This document shows positions 42,754-53,398 of a stretch of DNA of 64,000 bases, in pieces. Numbering within the stretch: position 1 is the first letter of the stretch; each line of letters opens with the position of its first letter. Position numbers and translations under genes: made by a program. A model generated the notes under the pieces. It searched no databases and was not told where the DNA came from. It worked only from the letters and a program-made list of their open reading frames with translations. Source of the stretch: Heterohyrax brucei (lineage: Eukaryota; Chordata; Mammalia; Hyracoidea; Procaviidae); the NCBI GenBank assembly GCA_028571685.1, contig CM053140.1:58348201-58412200 (forward strand), given 5' to 3'.

Positions 42754-43502
42754 GTATGTAATTATTTCGTCTGTCTGTAGAAAAAGATAAGCCATAATGG
42801 TAGTAATGAAAATCGGAAAAGACAGTAATGCTGACATTCTAGACAACTTCCCATATCATCTCACTGCTTTTCATCATTCCTGACCACCACTTATTCCCTT
42901 GAAAATCCTAACAAGTATGCTAATTTGACTAAACATGTAGATTGATTTCTGTCTGATTTTATTTCTGCATCCTGAGCCTTTGTCATTGTATCCTGGACAC
43001 TGCATCAGCTGTGATTATAAAAATAAAACTTAAAAGTGAGAAATAGGAAGAATGGATGGATTTCCTTATTATTTTATATCTTCCTTTGTGATTTGCATTT
43101 TCTAAGTATAATATGTGTATTTTTTCTAACAGACTGTATCTGAGTTCTAAGGTTAGGGGCTTTTTGTTCATATGTCTTAGTGTTAAAATATAAAACTAAT
43201 TTTTTAAAGAAAGTAAAAGTACAAAAAGGTACTGTAAAAAGAATTTAGGGATTATAATGAATTCATTCAATATATACATTTCACCTGCTATGCCTGAAAT
43301 AACTATGGGTCTGCAGTTAATAACGTGTCTTGTTTTTTAATGTGCTTAGTATGGTGCCGGGCACATAGTAAATACGTAATACCTATAAATACCGTAGGCA
43401 TTGTGAGTATAAACATAAATGTGATAGGACCCCTGCACTTACAGAGTTTTCAGTCCATACTAACCTTTACAAGGTGCTCCCTAAGATTGTTTCTTTTCTT
43501 TT
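42754..43502. other. Mostly unassigned, short L2/MIR-like patch
   Basis: 'tggtgccgggcacatagtaa' at 43350-43372 looks like an L2 or MIR 3' piece. Nothing else is recognised. Confidence 0.4.
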
Positions 43503-43860
43503 CCTCTGTAAGTCAGGTTTACTGAAGTATAATTTTACATAAAATTTACCCTTTTTAGGTATGTCATTCTGAGTTTTTACAAACATACAAAGTCACATTA
43601 CTACCACCATAAACAAAGAATATTTTCACTACCCAAAAGTTCCTTACCTTTTGTAATCAGTCTTCTCTGACCATCACCATCTCCCTTTTAGAGCACGCTT
43701 ACATACTCCCTTAAAATGACAAGGAATAGCTCTGAAACCAATAGATACCACCACAGTTATCAGCAAAATACCTAGGAAATGTCCACTAGAGCACAGAGCA
43801 AGATAGGAAGGCTCATTGTTACCCTTACTTAACACTGTTTTGGGAGTTCTGAGTAGTACA
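43503..43860. mobile_element. Two old L1 fragments, opposite strands
   Basis: 43503-43690 looks like an L1M 3' UTR in reverse ('ttactgaagtataattttac', 'cactacccaaaagttcctta'). 43700-43860 looks like L1 ORF2 in forward direction ('tcagcaaaatacctaggaaa'). Confidence 0.5.
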
Positions 43861-43861
43861 G

Positions 43862-44020
43862 TGGAAAACCCTGGTGGTGTAGTAGTTACATGCCATGGCT
43901 GCTAAGCAAAAGATCAGCACTTCAAATCCACCAGGCAGTTGGAAACTATGGGGCAGTTCTGCTGTGCCTTGTAGGGTCACTGTGAGTCAGAATCAACTCA
44001 ACGGCGATCTCTTTTTTTTC
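43862..44020 (+). repeat. AfroSINE-type SINE
   Basis: The head 'ggaaaaccctggtggtgtag' and tail 'tgtgagtcagaatcaactca' are clear. A T-run of eight follows. Confidence 0.9.
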
Positions 44021-44052
44021 ACGTGGTGCTGTAAGGTAAATACTAATTAGAG

Positions 44053-44661
44053 GTGGTTGTTAAATGCTGTTGAGTCGATTCCAGCTCACAGCTACCCCTT
44101 TTATAAGAGAACTAAACACTGCCCAGTCCTGTGCCATCCTCACAGTCATTGCCATGTTAGAACCCATTGTAGCTACTGTGCTGGTCTGTGTCTTTTCCAG
44201 TGACCCTGTACCTAGCATGATAACCTTCTTCAGGGACTGATGCCATCCAGTAACATGCCCAGTTTCACCATCCACCCTTCTAAGCAGCATTCTGGCTGTA
44301 CTTCTTCCAAAACAGATTTGTTCATTCTTCTGGTAGTCCATGTGTATTCAGTATTCTTTGACAGTACCATAATCCAAAGGCCTCAATTCTTCTGTGGTCT
44401 TCTGTATTCATGGTCCCGTTTTCACATACGTATGAAACAAACAAAAATACCATGGCTTGGGCCAGGCACAGCTCAGTCTTCAAAATGACATCTTTGCTTT
44501 TTAACATTTTAAAGAGATTTTTTTATAGCAGATTTATCCAGTGCAGTTCCTTTTCTTGGTTTCTTGTCTGCTGCTTCCATGGGAAGTAAAATGAAATGCT
44601 CAGCAGCTTCAGTCTTTTCTCCATTTAACATGATGATGCTGATTAATCCAGTTTTGAGGCT
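44053..44661 (-). pseudogene. RTE LINE 3' end
   Basis: From the RTE terminus-like 'ggttgttaaatgctgttgag' through the C-terminal coding region. The minus-strand frame 44322-44507 includes LKTELCLAQAMVFLFVSY and DHRRIEAFGLWYCQRIL, homologous to the RTE segment at 2459-2926. Broken by stops. Confidence 0.8.
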
Positions 44662-44995
44662 TTTTTTTTTTTTGCTGGGCACCATCCAGTTCTGGTCTTA
44701 CTGCAAAAGAGGCAGCTGTTCATGGAGCCAGTTAGCCACACATTCCGTATCTTCCTTCTATTCTTGACTGCCCTTCTTGTCTTGCTCCAGATGAATAGAG
44801 ACCAGTTCTTTTGCCTTAAGCTTTTAAGACCCCAGGCACTACACAGTGAATTAAGAAGTAGAAAAAATGCACTAAACACTTTATTAAGCCAATTAATTGG
44901 GGTGTCCCATGAAACCATGAATAAACCTCTACACCAAGAAACCAAATTCCTTGATGTATTTGGTGGTACATAAGCAGCCTCAGCAGCTGCTCTTT
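44662..44995 (-). mobile_element. L1 3' UTR internal fragment
   Basis: A T-run at 44662-44672 is followed by 'tgctgggcaccatccagttc' and 'aagcttttaagaccccaggc', landmarks of the L1 3' UTR. It ends near a (GTT)n run at about 44994-45010. Confidence 0.65.
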
Positions 44996-45125
44996 TGTTG
45001 TTGTTGTTGTAAGTGTATTTATTACTCACGTTCTGCCAGTTGAACTTTTTACAGGTGTCTAGCTTATTGACAGCAATTCCAATAATCAGCTCTGCAGCGC
45101 TACCCTTAATCACTGCAGTGTTTCC
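44996..45125. repeat. (GTT)n and a diverged SINE-like piece
   Basis: A short GTT run is followed by sequence ending 'cttaatcactgcagtgtttcc', which resembles the reverse head of a SINE. Confidence 0.4.
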
Positions 45126-45710
45126 ATCATTGTTAACCCTCCTCTTCCTCCACCCTCCCAGCCCTTGTAACCACTAGTGAACTTTGGTCTCTGTATGTTT
45201 GCCTTTTCTTTTCTTTTGATTTTATATAAGTGGCATCATACAATATTTGTTCTTTTGTGTTTACCTTTTTTCTGCTCAGCATAATGTCTTCAAGCTCTGT
45301 ACCGTAGCAAATACCAAGACTATTTCTCCTACTGAGTAGCATTCCATTGTATGCATATACCCCGTTTTGTTTATTCATTCATCTGTTTTGGCTCTTGTAT
45401 AGTGCTGCTATGAACGTTGATGTACACGTCTCTTTTTGAGTCTGCTTTTAAGTCTTGATTATATACCTCAGCATAGAGTCACTGGGTTATAGTGTAGTTG
45501 AATTTTTACTTTGCTGAAGAACCACAACAACGAGTTCCACAATGGTTGTACCATTTTGTGTTTCTACCAGCATTGGATAAGCACTCCAGTTTTTCCACAT
45601 TCCAACCAAGATTTGTTATTTTGTTTTTTAATTGTAGCCATCGTAGTAGGAATAAGGTAATATCTCACTGTGGTTTTGATTTGCCTCTCTCATGGGTCAT
45701 CATATGTGTT
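45126..45710 (-). pseudogene. Old L1 3' UTR and ORF2 C-terminal remnant
   Basis: Reverse L1 landmarks: 'tataagtggcatcatacaat', 'ctcagcataatgtcttcaag', 'agcattccattgtatgcata'. Stops throughout. Confidence 0.75.
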
Positions 45711-46935
45711 CTTCAAATGGTCTCCAAATTCAGGTGAGATATACTCAAGGTTATACTTTGGCTGTCACAGATTTAATTTTCTTCAGCTTCATCTTAACTT
45801 GTATATGAGCAATTGATGGTCTACCTGCAGTTGGCCACTAGCCTTATTCTGACTTAATGATATTAAGCTTCTCCGTTGTCCATGGATGTAGTTGCTCTGA
45901 TTCCTGTGTATTCTGTCTGGTGAGGTACACATGTACACTTGCCTTTTATATTGTTGGAAAGAAGTATTTCCAATGAATAGGTCATGGTCTTGCCAAATTC
46001 TGTCATGCAATTGCCATCATTTATATCACAAAGGGCATACTTTCCAACAGCTGATACCTCTTCTTTATTTCCAACTTTTTACATTCCAATTCCTAGTAAT
46101 TAATAATGCATCATGATTACATGCTTGATTAGTTACAGACTGCAGAAACTAGTAAATATCTTCAATTTGTTCATCTTTGGCGGTAGTAGTTGGTGCGTAA
46201 ATTTGAATAATAGTCATATTAACTGGTCTTCCTTGCAAGCATATGGTTGCCATTCTATCACAGACAGTACTGTACTTCAGGGTAGATCTTGAAATAGTCT
46301 TTTTGACAGTGAATGACATATCATTTCAATTTATCATTCAGCATAGTAGACCATTGGATAGTCTGATTCAAAATTGCAAATACCATTCCATTTTAGCTCA
46401 CTAATACCTGGAATAATTGTTGTCGAGTGTTCCATTTCATTTTTGACAGCTTCCAGTTTTCCTTGGTTCATGTTTCATATATTCCACGTTTTGATCCATG
46501 TTACTAATGGATATGTGCAGCAATTTCTTCTCATTTTGAATTGTGATGCATAAACAAATGAAAATCCTAAAAGCTTGACTCCATCCGCATCATTAGGATC
46601 AACTCACTTTGTAGAGGCAGCTGTTCCACGGCTGTATTCTGAGTGCCTTCCAACCTGAGGTGCTCGTTGTCCAGCACTGTAGCAGACAGTGTTTTGCTCA
46701 TATTCATAAGGTTTTCACTGTCCGGTTCTTTCAGAAGTAAATTGCTAGGTCCTTCATCTCAGACTGTCACAGTCTGGATCTTCAGCCGAAACCTCCTTCC
46801 TACCATTGGTGACCCAACTGGTATTTGAAATACTGCTGGCATAGTTTTCAGCATCACAGCAACACACAAGCCATCACAGTAAGACAAACTGGCAGACAAG
46901 TCTAGATACGGTTCTAGTAATGAACAAAACACAGT
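45711..46935 (-). pseudogene. RTE 5' half: endonuclease domain remnant
   Basis: In reverse this covers the RTE N-terminal region and apurinic-type endonuclease. The antisense of 'gtgcgtaaatttgaataata' corresponds to an IIQIYAPT-like strand. 'tagctcactaatacctgg' corresponds to an ISEL block, and 'atattccacgttttgatcc' to a TWN(V)R-like start of the domain. With the RTE 3' end at 44053-44661 on the same strand, it may be one element split by L1 sequence. The frame is broken in many places. Confidence 0.7.
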
Positions 46936-46979
46936 TATATTTTTTGGCACTTATTACTGTCTTTTTATAAAAATAATCC

Positions 46980-47720
46980 AAGAGAATTAACTGAATTAGA
47001 GTTCAGTAAAGTGGCTAGCTAACTATAAATGTTCAAGAATGAATTGTTAAAATGAAAAAAAATGTATACATTTACCAAAACGAAACCTGTTGCTCTTGAG
47101 TTGATTGGGACTCATAGTGACCCTGTAGGACAGAATAGAATTGCCCTGCAGAGTATCCTAGGAGCACTTGATGGATTGGAACTGCTTTTGTTTAACAGCT
47201 GTGGCTCTTAACTACTGTGTCACTAGGGTTTCCTTACACATACCAACATACTAAATTATAAATTGATAAACTAATACAGTTAAAAGTTGTTTATAATAGC
47301 AACAAAAATTATGAAATACCTAGGAATGATCTTAACAAAAGAATTATGTAACTTATGTGATAAAACTACAGGACTTTGCTATTAGTGAATAAATAGATGA
47401 ATTATGTTAAGAAGTAGGAAAAATTATCAGTGTGCAGTATCATTTACTTCCAAATTTACTATGCAGATTTAATACAGTTTTATAAATTGAAGTGAATTGG
47501 TATTTGTTTTGATATTTGACAATGATTCTAAAATATCTAGCAGAAAAAAGTTGAGCTTAAATAATTAACAAACTGCCCTTTTTTACTGATTTATACACTA
47601 AATTTTGTACAGCCTCAGGTATATTCTTATATATTCTGTTCCATTCTAGCATCTGTCAGTTTTTGCCCAATACTATAATGTGTTTATAAGTTGTAATTAT
47701 CTGAAGTAACGTCTCTCCAT
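46980..47720. pseudogene. Old L1 ORF2 remnants
   Basis: 46980-47570 (plus) has L1 ORF2 landmarks ('caacaaaaattatgaaatac', 'ctaggaatgatcttaac'), split by a SINE at 47073-47233. 47600-47720 looks like L1 ORF2 in reverse ('ctgttccattctagcatctg'). Confidence 0.6.
47073..47233 (-). repeat. AfroSINE-type SINE in L1
   Basis: The tail 'accaaaacgaaacctgttgc', middle 'accctgtaggacagaataga' and head 'actgtgtcactagggtttcc' are complete. Confidence 0.88.
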
Positions 47721-47844
47721 TCTACTTTTTCAACCTTGTCTGTTTATCTAAAAAAATAATTTTGATAAAGAACAGCATCCAGAGCACAAATACATGCTAT
47801 GTTCTGTTTAGAAGTGTGTATTATTTTTATTTTTAAAAAACTTA

Positions 47845-48035
47845 AAATTTTTTACATAATATTTTATTGTGATTAAGTGACAGTTTACAGATGCAGTCAA
47901 TTTGCCATATTCAAGCCCATACAGAGACCCTTATGCAACTCCTTCTGGTATCACAGCCCTGTGACAGCACATTCCTTCTTTCCTGTGTTCTTCCCATATT
48001 AATGCAACCTGGGCCTGTCCCCTAAAAACCGTAAA
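47845..48035 (-). mobile_element. L1 3' end fragment
   Basis: 'attgtgattaagtgacagtt', 'tttgccatattcaagcccat' and 'cagccctgtgacagcacat' match the L1 tail at 39138. Confidence 0.75.
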
Positions 48036-48637
48036 TTTTTTGAAATCTCTGTATATTTTAATATTAAATGAGAAGAAAATTTCTTAAATTGAAAAGATTT
48101 CTTACCTCAACATTGTTTCAGATTCAGGCTCAATGGGATTTAAAACCTAGTAATAAAATTAATATAAATGTTGCACATTAGACAGGGTATATTAGTTTCA
48201 CACTAGCCTCAGTGGTCAGCTTCTTGTGCCTGCTCAGCACTCTATCATTTTAAAAAGGACCTTTCATGATCAGAGGTTTGACTGGAGTCAAAGGCAGAAT
48301 AGCTTTTACAAGATTGAAATTTGAAGCATCGTGAAAATCAAACCACATACATCCATAATGAAGGATGGCATTGAGTGCAGTAGTAGTTTAATGGATTGTC
48401 TTGTGGGGTGAACCAGATGGCCTCTAAATCCTCACTGAAGACTTGTTGCTCTGGAATTTGTTTTGTTTTCTCCTCATCAAACCAGTATTTATCTGGAGGT
48501 AGCCAGAATGACATCAGATTGTAATATGTAGCTACAGTTAAAGCTTTCTTTTTTCTACTGCTTAAGAAGATTAAACATTACATTTGACCTAAATATTTAT
48601 ACATGTTTACATTTCACATTAAGGTTTCCTTTGATGG
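48036..48637. other. Unassigned sequence
   Basis: No gene, RNA or repeat is recognised. Confidence 0.45.
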
Positions 48638-48812
48638 TTCTGGAGCATAGGTGACACAGTGGTTAGGCTAAGGCTGCTAACCAAAAGATTGGTAGTGTGA
48701 GTTCAACTAGCTACTCCTTGGAAACCCTATAGGGCAGTTCTACCCTGTTATATAGGGTCACTGTGAGTCAGAATCAACTTGATGGCAACAGGTCTGGTTT
48801 TTGTTTTTTTTA
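48638..48812 (+). repeat. AfroSINE-type SINE
   Basis: 'gtgacacagtggttaggcta', 'ggaaaccctatagggcagtt', 'ggtcactgtgagtcagaatc' and a T-rich tail. Confidence 0.85.
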
Positions 48813-49039
48813 TGAGTCTGTGTTCTCTATTTTTCTTCTTTAATCTTCCAAAAGAATTTAAGGTACTGTGAAAATAGGTGAGTCTGGCTGCTTTACTGTA
48901 TCCCTTTTTCTGTCAGAGCCATTCTTTTTCCTCTTCAGCTTAGGGCTCAGTAGTTGTTGGACTTAAATTAGCAAGGAGCCTTAACAGTTATGTCCTAAAT
49001 AGTAAAAGAAAAAAGTGGCACCAGATGGAGGACATTCTT

Positions 49040-49215
49040 TCTTTTTCTTTTTTATTTTTTATTATGATTGAAAGAAAATGTACATTCCCATATAAATTCA
49101 CATGCTCACCTATGTGCAGCTCCCACTGCTCTTCCTGCGCGGTGACAGCACACCTCTCCTCTCTGCTCCATACGTGTCCTATCCCTCCAACAGTCTCCTA
49201 TCCCCTTCCTCAATA
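49040..49215 (-). mobile_element. Very short L1 3' end with 12-bp TSD
   Basis: 176 bp of L1 tail (T-rich start, 'gaaaatgtacattcccatat', 'ctctgctccatacgtgtcct'). Flanks gaggacattctt at 49028-49039 and 49216-49227 are identical. It belongs to the same subfamily as the full-length L1. Confidence 0.9.
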
Positions 49216-49227
49216 GAGGACATTCTT

Positions 49228-49759
49228 GCTAGAGTTAGTGCTTGGTTTAATGCAAATGTCTGTAGTTAGTTAGTTCAGTGTCCAGGGCTAACAGTTTAAT
49301 GTTGGGTACAGTGAAGGCCAGTTAGTTGTCCTTGTATTTACACCTTAACCCAAATCAAAAGGTAAATGATTTATGGAGAAATGGAGAAATTAAATGACTC
49401 ACTGATTTAAATACAGTTTGCTCATGTGGCTATGTATATTTTTATCTGTGTTCTTGAGCAGTGATAATTTCTTCAACAAGAATTTTTTATTTGTTTTTCT
49501 TTTGTATGTAGTAGAATTTGATGGATATGGGAAATAGAAGCTTTCTAACTACCTTGTAGACTGTGGCTATCTAATACATGGCATGGTCAAGTAATTTAGT
49601 TGGAAAATAATGGAAATGTTCCCTTGTCCCAAATAGCAAAATTTTCTTGATTATACTTGTGTAAACTAGACTGTAGATTTTATTTTCTAAAAAATCTTTT
49701 AAAATTGATTTTGAGATAAGAAACACTCTTAATACTTGTATAGGAGAAAGTCAAATTTG
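49228..49759. other. Unassigned sequence
   Basis: AT-rich, with no recognised feature. Confidence 0.45.
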
Positions 49760-49955
49760 AAAGCTGTGTTCCACAACTGAGGAGCTCGACTGTAAACCAA
49801 AAGATTGGTAGTTCACACCCATCACAAGACAAAGATGTAGCATGTGCTTTGGTAAAGGTATACAGTCTTGGAAACTCTGTGAGGCGGGTCTCTGTCCTGT
49901 AGTAGTGTTGTTATGAGTCCACACGGTAGCAGTGAGTTTAGTTTTCCATTTTGTT
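49760..49955 (+). repeat. Longer-subtype SINE
   Basis: 'gtaaaccaaaagattggtag', an extended middle with 'tttggtaaaggtatacagtc', 'gaaactctgtgaggcgggtc' and a tail with 'gttatgagtccacacggtag'. Confidence 0.65.
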
Positions 49956-49991
49956 TCCATAATCAGATTCTGTTGGACTAGGAATTTGTAC

Positions 49992-50015
49992 TTTTTTTTT
50001 TTTTTTTTTTTTTTT
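49992..50015. repeat. Poly-T run (24 T)
   Basis: An uninterrupted T24. It may be the reverse poly-A of a retroelement, but nothing recognisable follows. Confidence 0.9.
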
Positions 50016-51737
50016 GCCGCAGGTAAATAAATCACAGAAAAATCATTTCAGCTTTTTTTCCTTCACTACAAATCAGTGTGACAAACTAGTTTGTCATTTT
50101 TCAGGGAGTGATTGTACAGGAGGTGGTATTCTGCAGACTTTTGGCACCTAGTCCCTAAGAACAAGATGAGTATTGTAAAGGTTTATTGGACCTTGTTTAG
50201 GATTTTTCTCAACAAAGTATATTTTTCTTAAGCTGAAATAACAGTTATCAAATTCAGATCTCTAGAGAAAGTTTTGTTTGGTTGCTACATTTTACAGACT
50301 CACAGCTCCATAGTAAAGAAGTTTGCAGAAAGGCTAAACTAGGATTGATCTGGTTGCTTTAGCATAGACATGTGAACAGAGGAAGGCGCAAGTGGTGCTT
50401 GTGTTCTGTAGCCTCACTGTGTCTCACTCCCTTCTCTACTGCTTTTTTTAAAAAAAAATTAGGAAAAAAGGTTTAGAAGCAAAGATGTGTAACCTGAAAC
50501 AATTTGTCTTTGAATGTACAAATTGTATACATAAGCTTTTTGTGTGTGTGTCCTGTGCCTGATTGCTGTAGCATCACACTTCCTCTGATTGTGAAACACT
50601 GAGAGTTTTGAAGGGAGGGAATGGCATAAAAGAGATAAGGATGTTTCATTAGTAGAATGTATAAAGTACATTTGAATTACTGATCTGAGTATGTTTGATA
50701 GACATGCCATTTATATAATCATCCTTGGTTCTTTTAGCAATTCTTGACTCATAGTATAACCAGGTGATCATTACTCAGAATTTTTATTTAGTAGAGGATA
50801 AAGATGATATTCTTCCCCACATATACCAGATGTTATTGTAGCTATTGTTGTGGTATTCTCACCAAATATATCGCTGAAGGGTGGTAATAGTAGATTTCTT
50901 ACTCAGTGTGAATTTGAGAGCCAGATTAGTTGAAGAGTTTTCAAAGAGAGAGAAGGAAGTTTAAGTGGCAGTGGCTAACAGCCACCTCTTTGAGTCACTA
51001 GCAATGAATGCTGCTCTGCTGGGGAATAGTCAGCATGTTTCCAAACCCTATGATAGGCAGCTTCTTGATTTCTTACTGATTAGTTTCTGTACGTCATTGA
51101 TGCTTCATGACTCCTTAATAGAAGTTAGCTGGAACTTAAACTTTATGAGTATCATGCAGTTTTATAGAACACCTTGTTCTTTAAGATTAAAATTCTTTCA
51201 TCGCTTTCATTGTAACTACACAAAATCTACCTTCAGGTCATCAAAAAGTATTGTTTGGAGTAGAAAAATGTTAAATACATGAACATAAGATAGAGATTTA
51301 GAATTTTTGCCAATAATAAATGAATGTCCCTCTCAGTAGGGCTTTAGATTGGAATAAAACCTCTGTTGGTCCCCTAGTCTTTGAACTGTGGTTAATATTA
51401 AAAGACTTTTGAGTGTTGCTAGAAAAAGAAATAGTAATTCAATTGCTAAAGATTGAGCATCAGAGATTATAAATATATAATTGACTCAATAATTAGTGAA
51501 AGTAATTATTTTTTAAATGTCTGAGTTTCTTCAGAGTATGCTGCTGCTTGTAGTTGGTTTGATGGGAAGTAGACGCTAGACAGTGATGAAATGTGGAGCT
51601 CATGCCTTGAGATACTGTACTGTGTTTTGTGACTATGAAAAATGTGTGGATATGTTTTAAAAATCTTTTAGGTTCAGAATGCTTTATCAGCAGTGTCCAG
51701 TAGATCTTTCTCTGATGCCAGAAATGTTGTGTATCTG
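50016..51737. other. Largely unique sequence, nothing called
   Basis: The longest stretch without a recognised repeat. Open stretches at 50459-50710 (minus) and 50965-51282 (plus) have no splice framing, no domain and no codon pattern that I can support. Confidence 0.45.
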
Positions 51738-51892
51738 TGCTACTTTCTGTTATATCCACAGGTAGCTATTGAGCACCTGAAATGTGGCTCATATAACTAA
51801 GAAACAATTGCAAGTTGTATACAATTTTAATTAATATGAAGTTAAATAATCTCAAGTGAACAGTGGCTACAGTATTGGAAAGCACACCTTTA
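51738..51892. mobile_element. hAT-type MER element remnant
   Basis: 'gtagctattgagcacctgaa', 'atgtggctcatataac' and the end 'cagtggctacagtattggaa' match a common mammalian non-autonomous hAT element. I do not assign the exact family. Confidence 0.5.
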
Positions 51893-52089
51893 GATGATTG
51901 AATACCACATGATACCCTTTATTTCACTGATGAGTGATTAAAATACACTATAGTCTAATTAACATTTGTTTTTAACAAGTTTGGAAACACTGCTTTTTAT
52001 TTTGCTGCTGTAAAAGGAGACTGTAGTGTTAGAAAGATGACAGAGGAACTTAATTGAGAAATATGTTATTTACGGTATGTTTTTATTTA
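51893..52089. other. Unassigned sequence
   Basis: Nothing is recognised. Confidence 0.4.
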
Positions 52090-52325
52090 TATATCACTTC
52101 CTCAATTAGATCTTCTCTGATCACCCAATTATAATTTCATACTATCCCTGCCAGCCCACCTACCTCCCTTTGCTGCTTTATTTTTCTCTGTAGTACTTAC
52201 TACCTTCTAACATACTAGATGAGGGTGAGGATTTTTCTTCATACTGTATTCAGTGATAGATACCCAAAACTTATAACAGTATCAGACAACACTTAGGGGT
52301 ACTCAGAAAATATTGGTGAGATGCA
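52090..52325 (+). repeat. L2 3' end
   Basis: 'cacttcctcaattagatctt', 'ctctgatcacccaattataa', 'actagatgagggtgaggatt' and 'acttaggggtactcagaaaa' follow the order of the L2 terminal region. Confidence 0.7.
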
Positions 52326-52690
52326 TAAATTAGGATTATAGTTTCCCAATAATAATAATAGTTCAATTTGTTAAACATGTATTTCACATTATATGGCAAC
52401 CATTGAGTCAGCTAAACTGCACTATGGCCATTACTGTGTTCCACAATAAAACATTTCATAATATCCATGGTCCTGTAAGGATTTTTTCAGTAAGGAAGGA
52501 CAGCTCTCCCCAGTGTTTTTAAAGACCCCAGGCCCAGGCTTGCAGCACTGATGAGCATAGTGTAGGTGGGGATGGCACAGTTCTGGTCGGGCTGGTGGCC
52601 ACTGCTGGCTGAGGAAGACAGGGCTCTGATGTGGGCTCTTAGGCTTTGTCCAGCAGGCAGGCAGGGCAGTGGCTGCAGGACTGAGCTGCT
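52326..52690. other. Unassigned, locally GC-rich
   Basis: 52500-52690 is GC-rich compared with its surroundings. Open frames on both strands have no motif. Its origin is unknown. Confidence 0.35.
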
Positions 52691-53398
52691 CTTTTTATTT
52701 TTTAAATTGTGTTTTAAGCGAAAGTTCACAGTTCTAGTCTCATGCAAAAACTTAGGCAGGCTTTGTTATGACCCTAGCTGTTCTCCCTCCACTGTGGCAG
52801 CATGCTCCTCACCTCCACCCCAGATTTCCTATGTCCATTTGACTAGCTCCTGTCCCCTTCTTTCTCCTTGTCTCACCTCCAGGCAGAAGCTGCCCAGTTA
52901 GTCTCCTGTATCTATTTAATCCGAGAACTCACTCTTCACTTTATGTGTATCATTTTATGTCTTATAGTCTAGTTCAGTCTTCGTCTGAGGAGTTGGCTTC
53001 TGGAATGATCTCAGTTCTGAGCTAACAGAGAGTCAAGGTCTCATGTCTTCTAGGGATCCTCCAGTCTGTTAGACCATCGAGTCTAGTCTTTTACTAGAAT
53101 CTGAATTCTGCACCTGACATTTCTGCCACTCCATCAAGGACTATTTGTTGAATTCCCCTTAAGGACAGGCATGGAGGCGGTGTGGATTTGGTCACCATCT
53201 AGTTCTTCTGGTGTCATATTGATGTAGTCTCTGGTCCATGTGGCCTTTTCAGGCTTTTGGCTCATATTTTCCTTATGTCTTTGATGTTCTTTATTCTCTT
53301 TTGTTCCAGGTGAATTGAGACCAGTTATAGCTTCTTAAATGACAGTTTTCTAGCTTTTAAGACCCCAGATACCACTCACCAGAGTGAGGTACACAACA

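Noticed and set aside
50965-51282. 105-codon open stretch on the plus strand
   Set aside because: No domain, no splice sites, no codon bias that I can see and no neighbour support. The length is possible by chance in AT-rich DNA.
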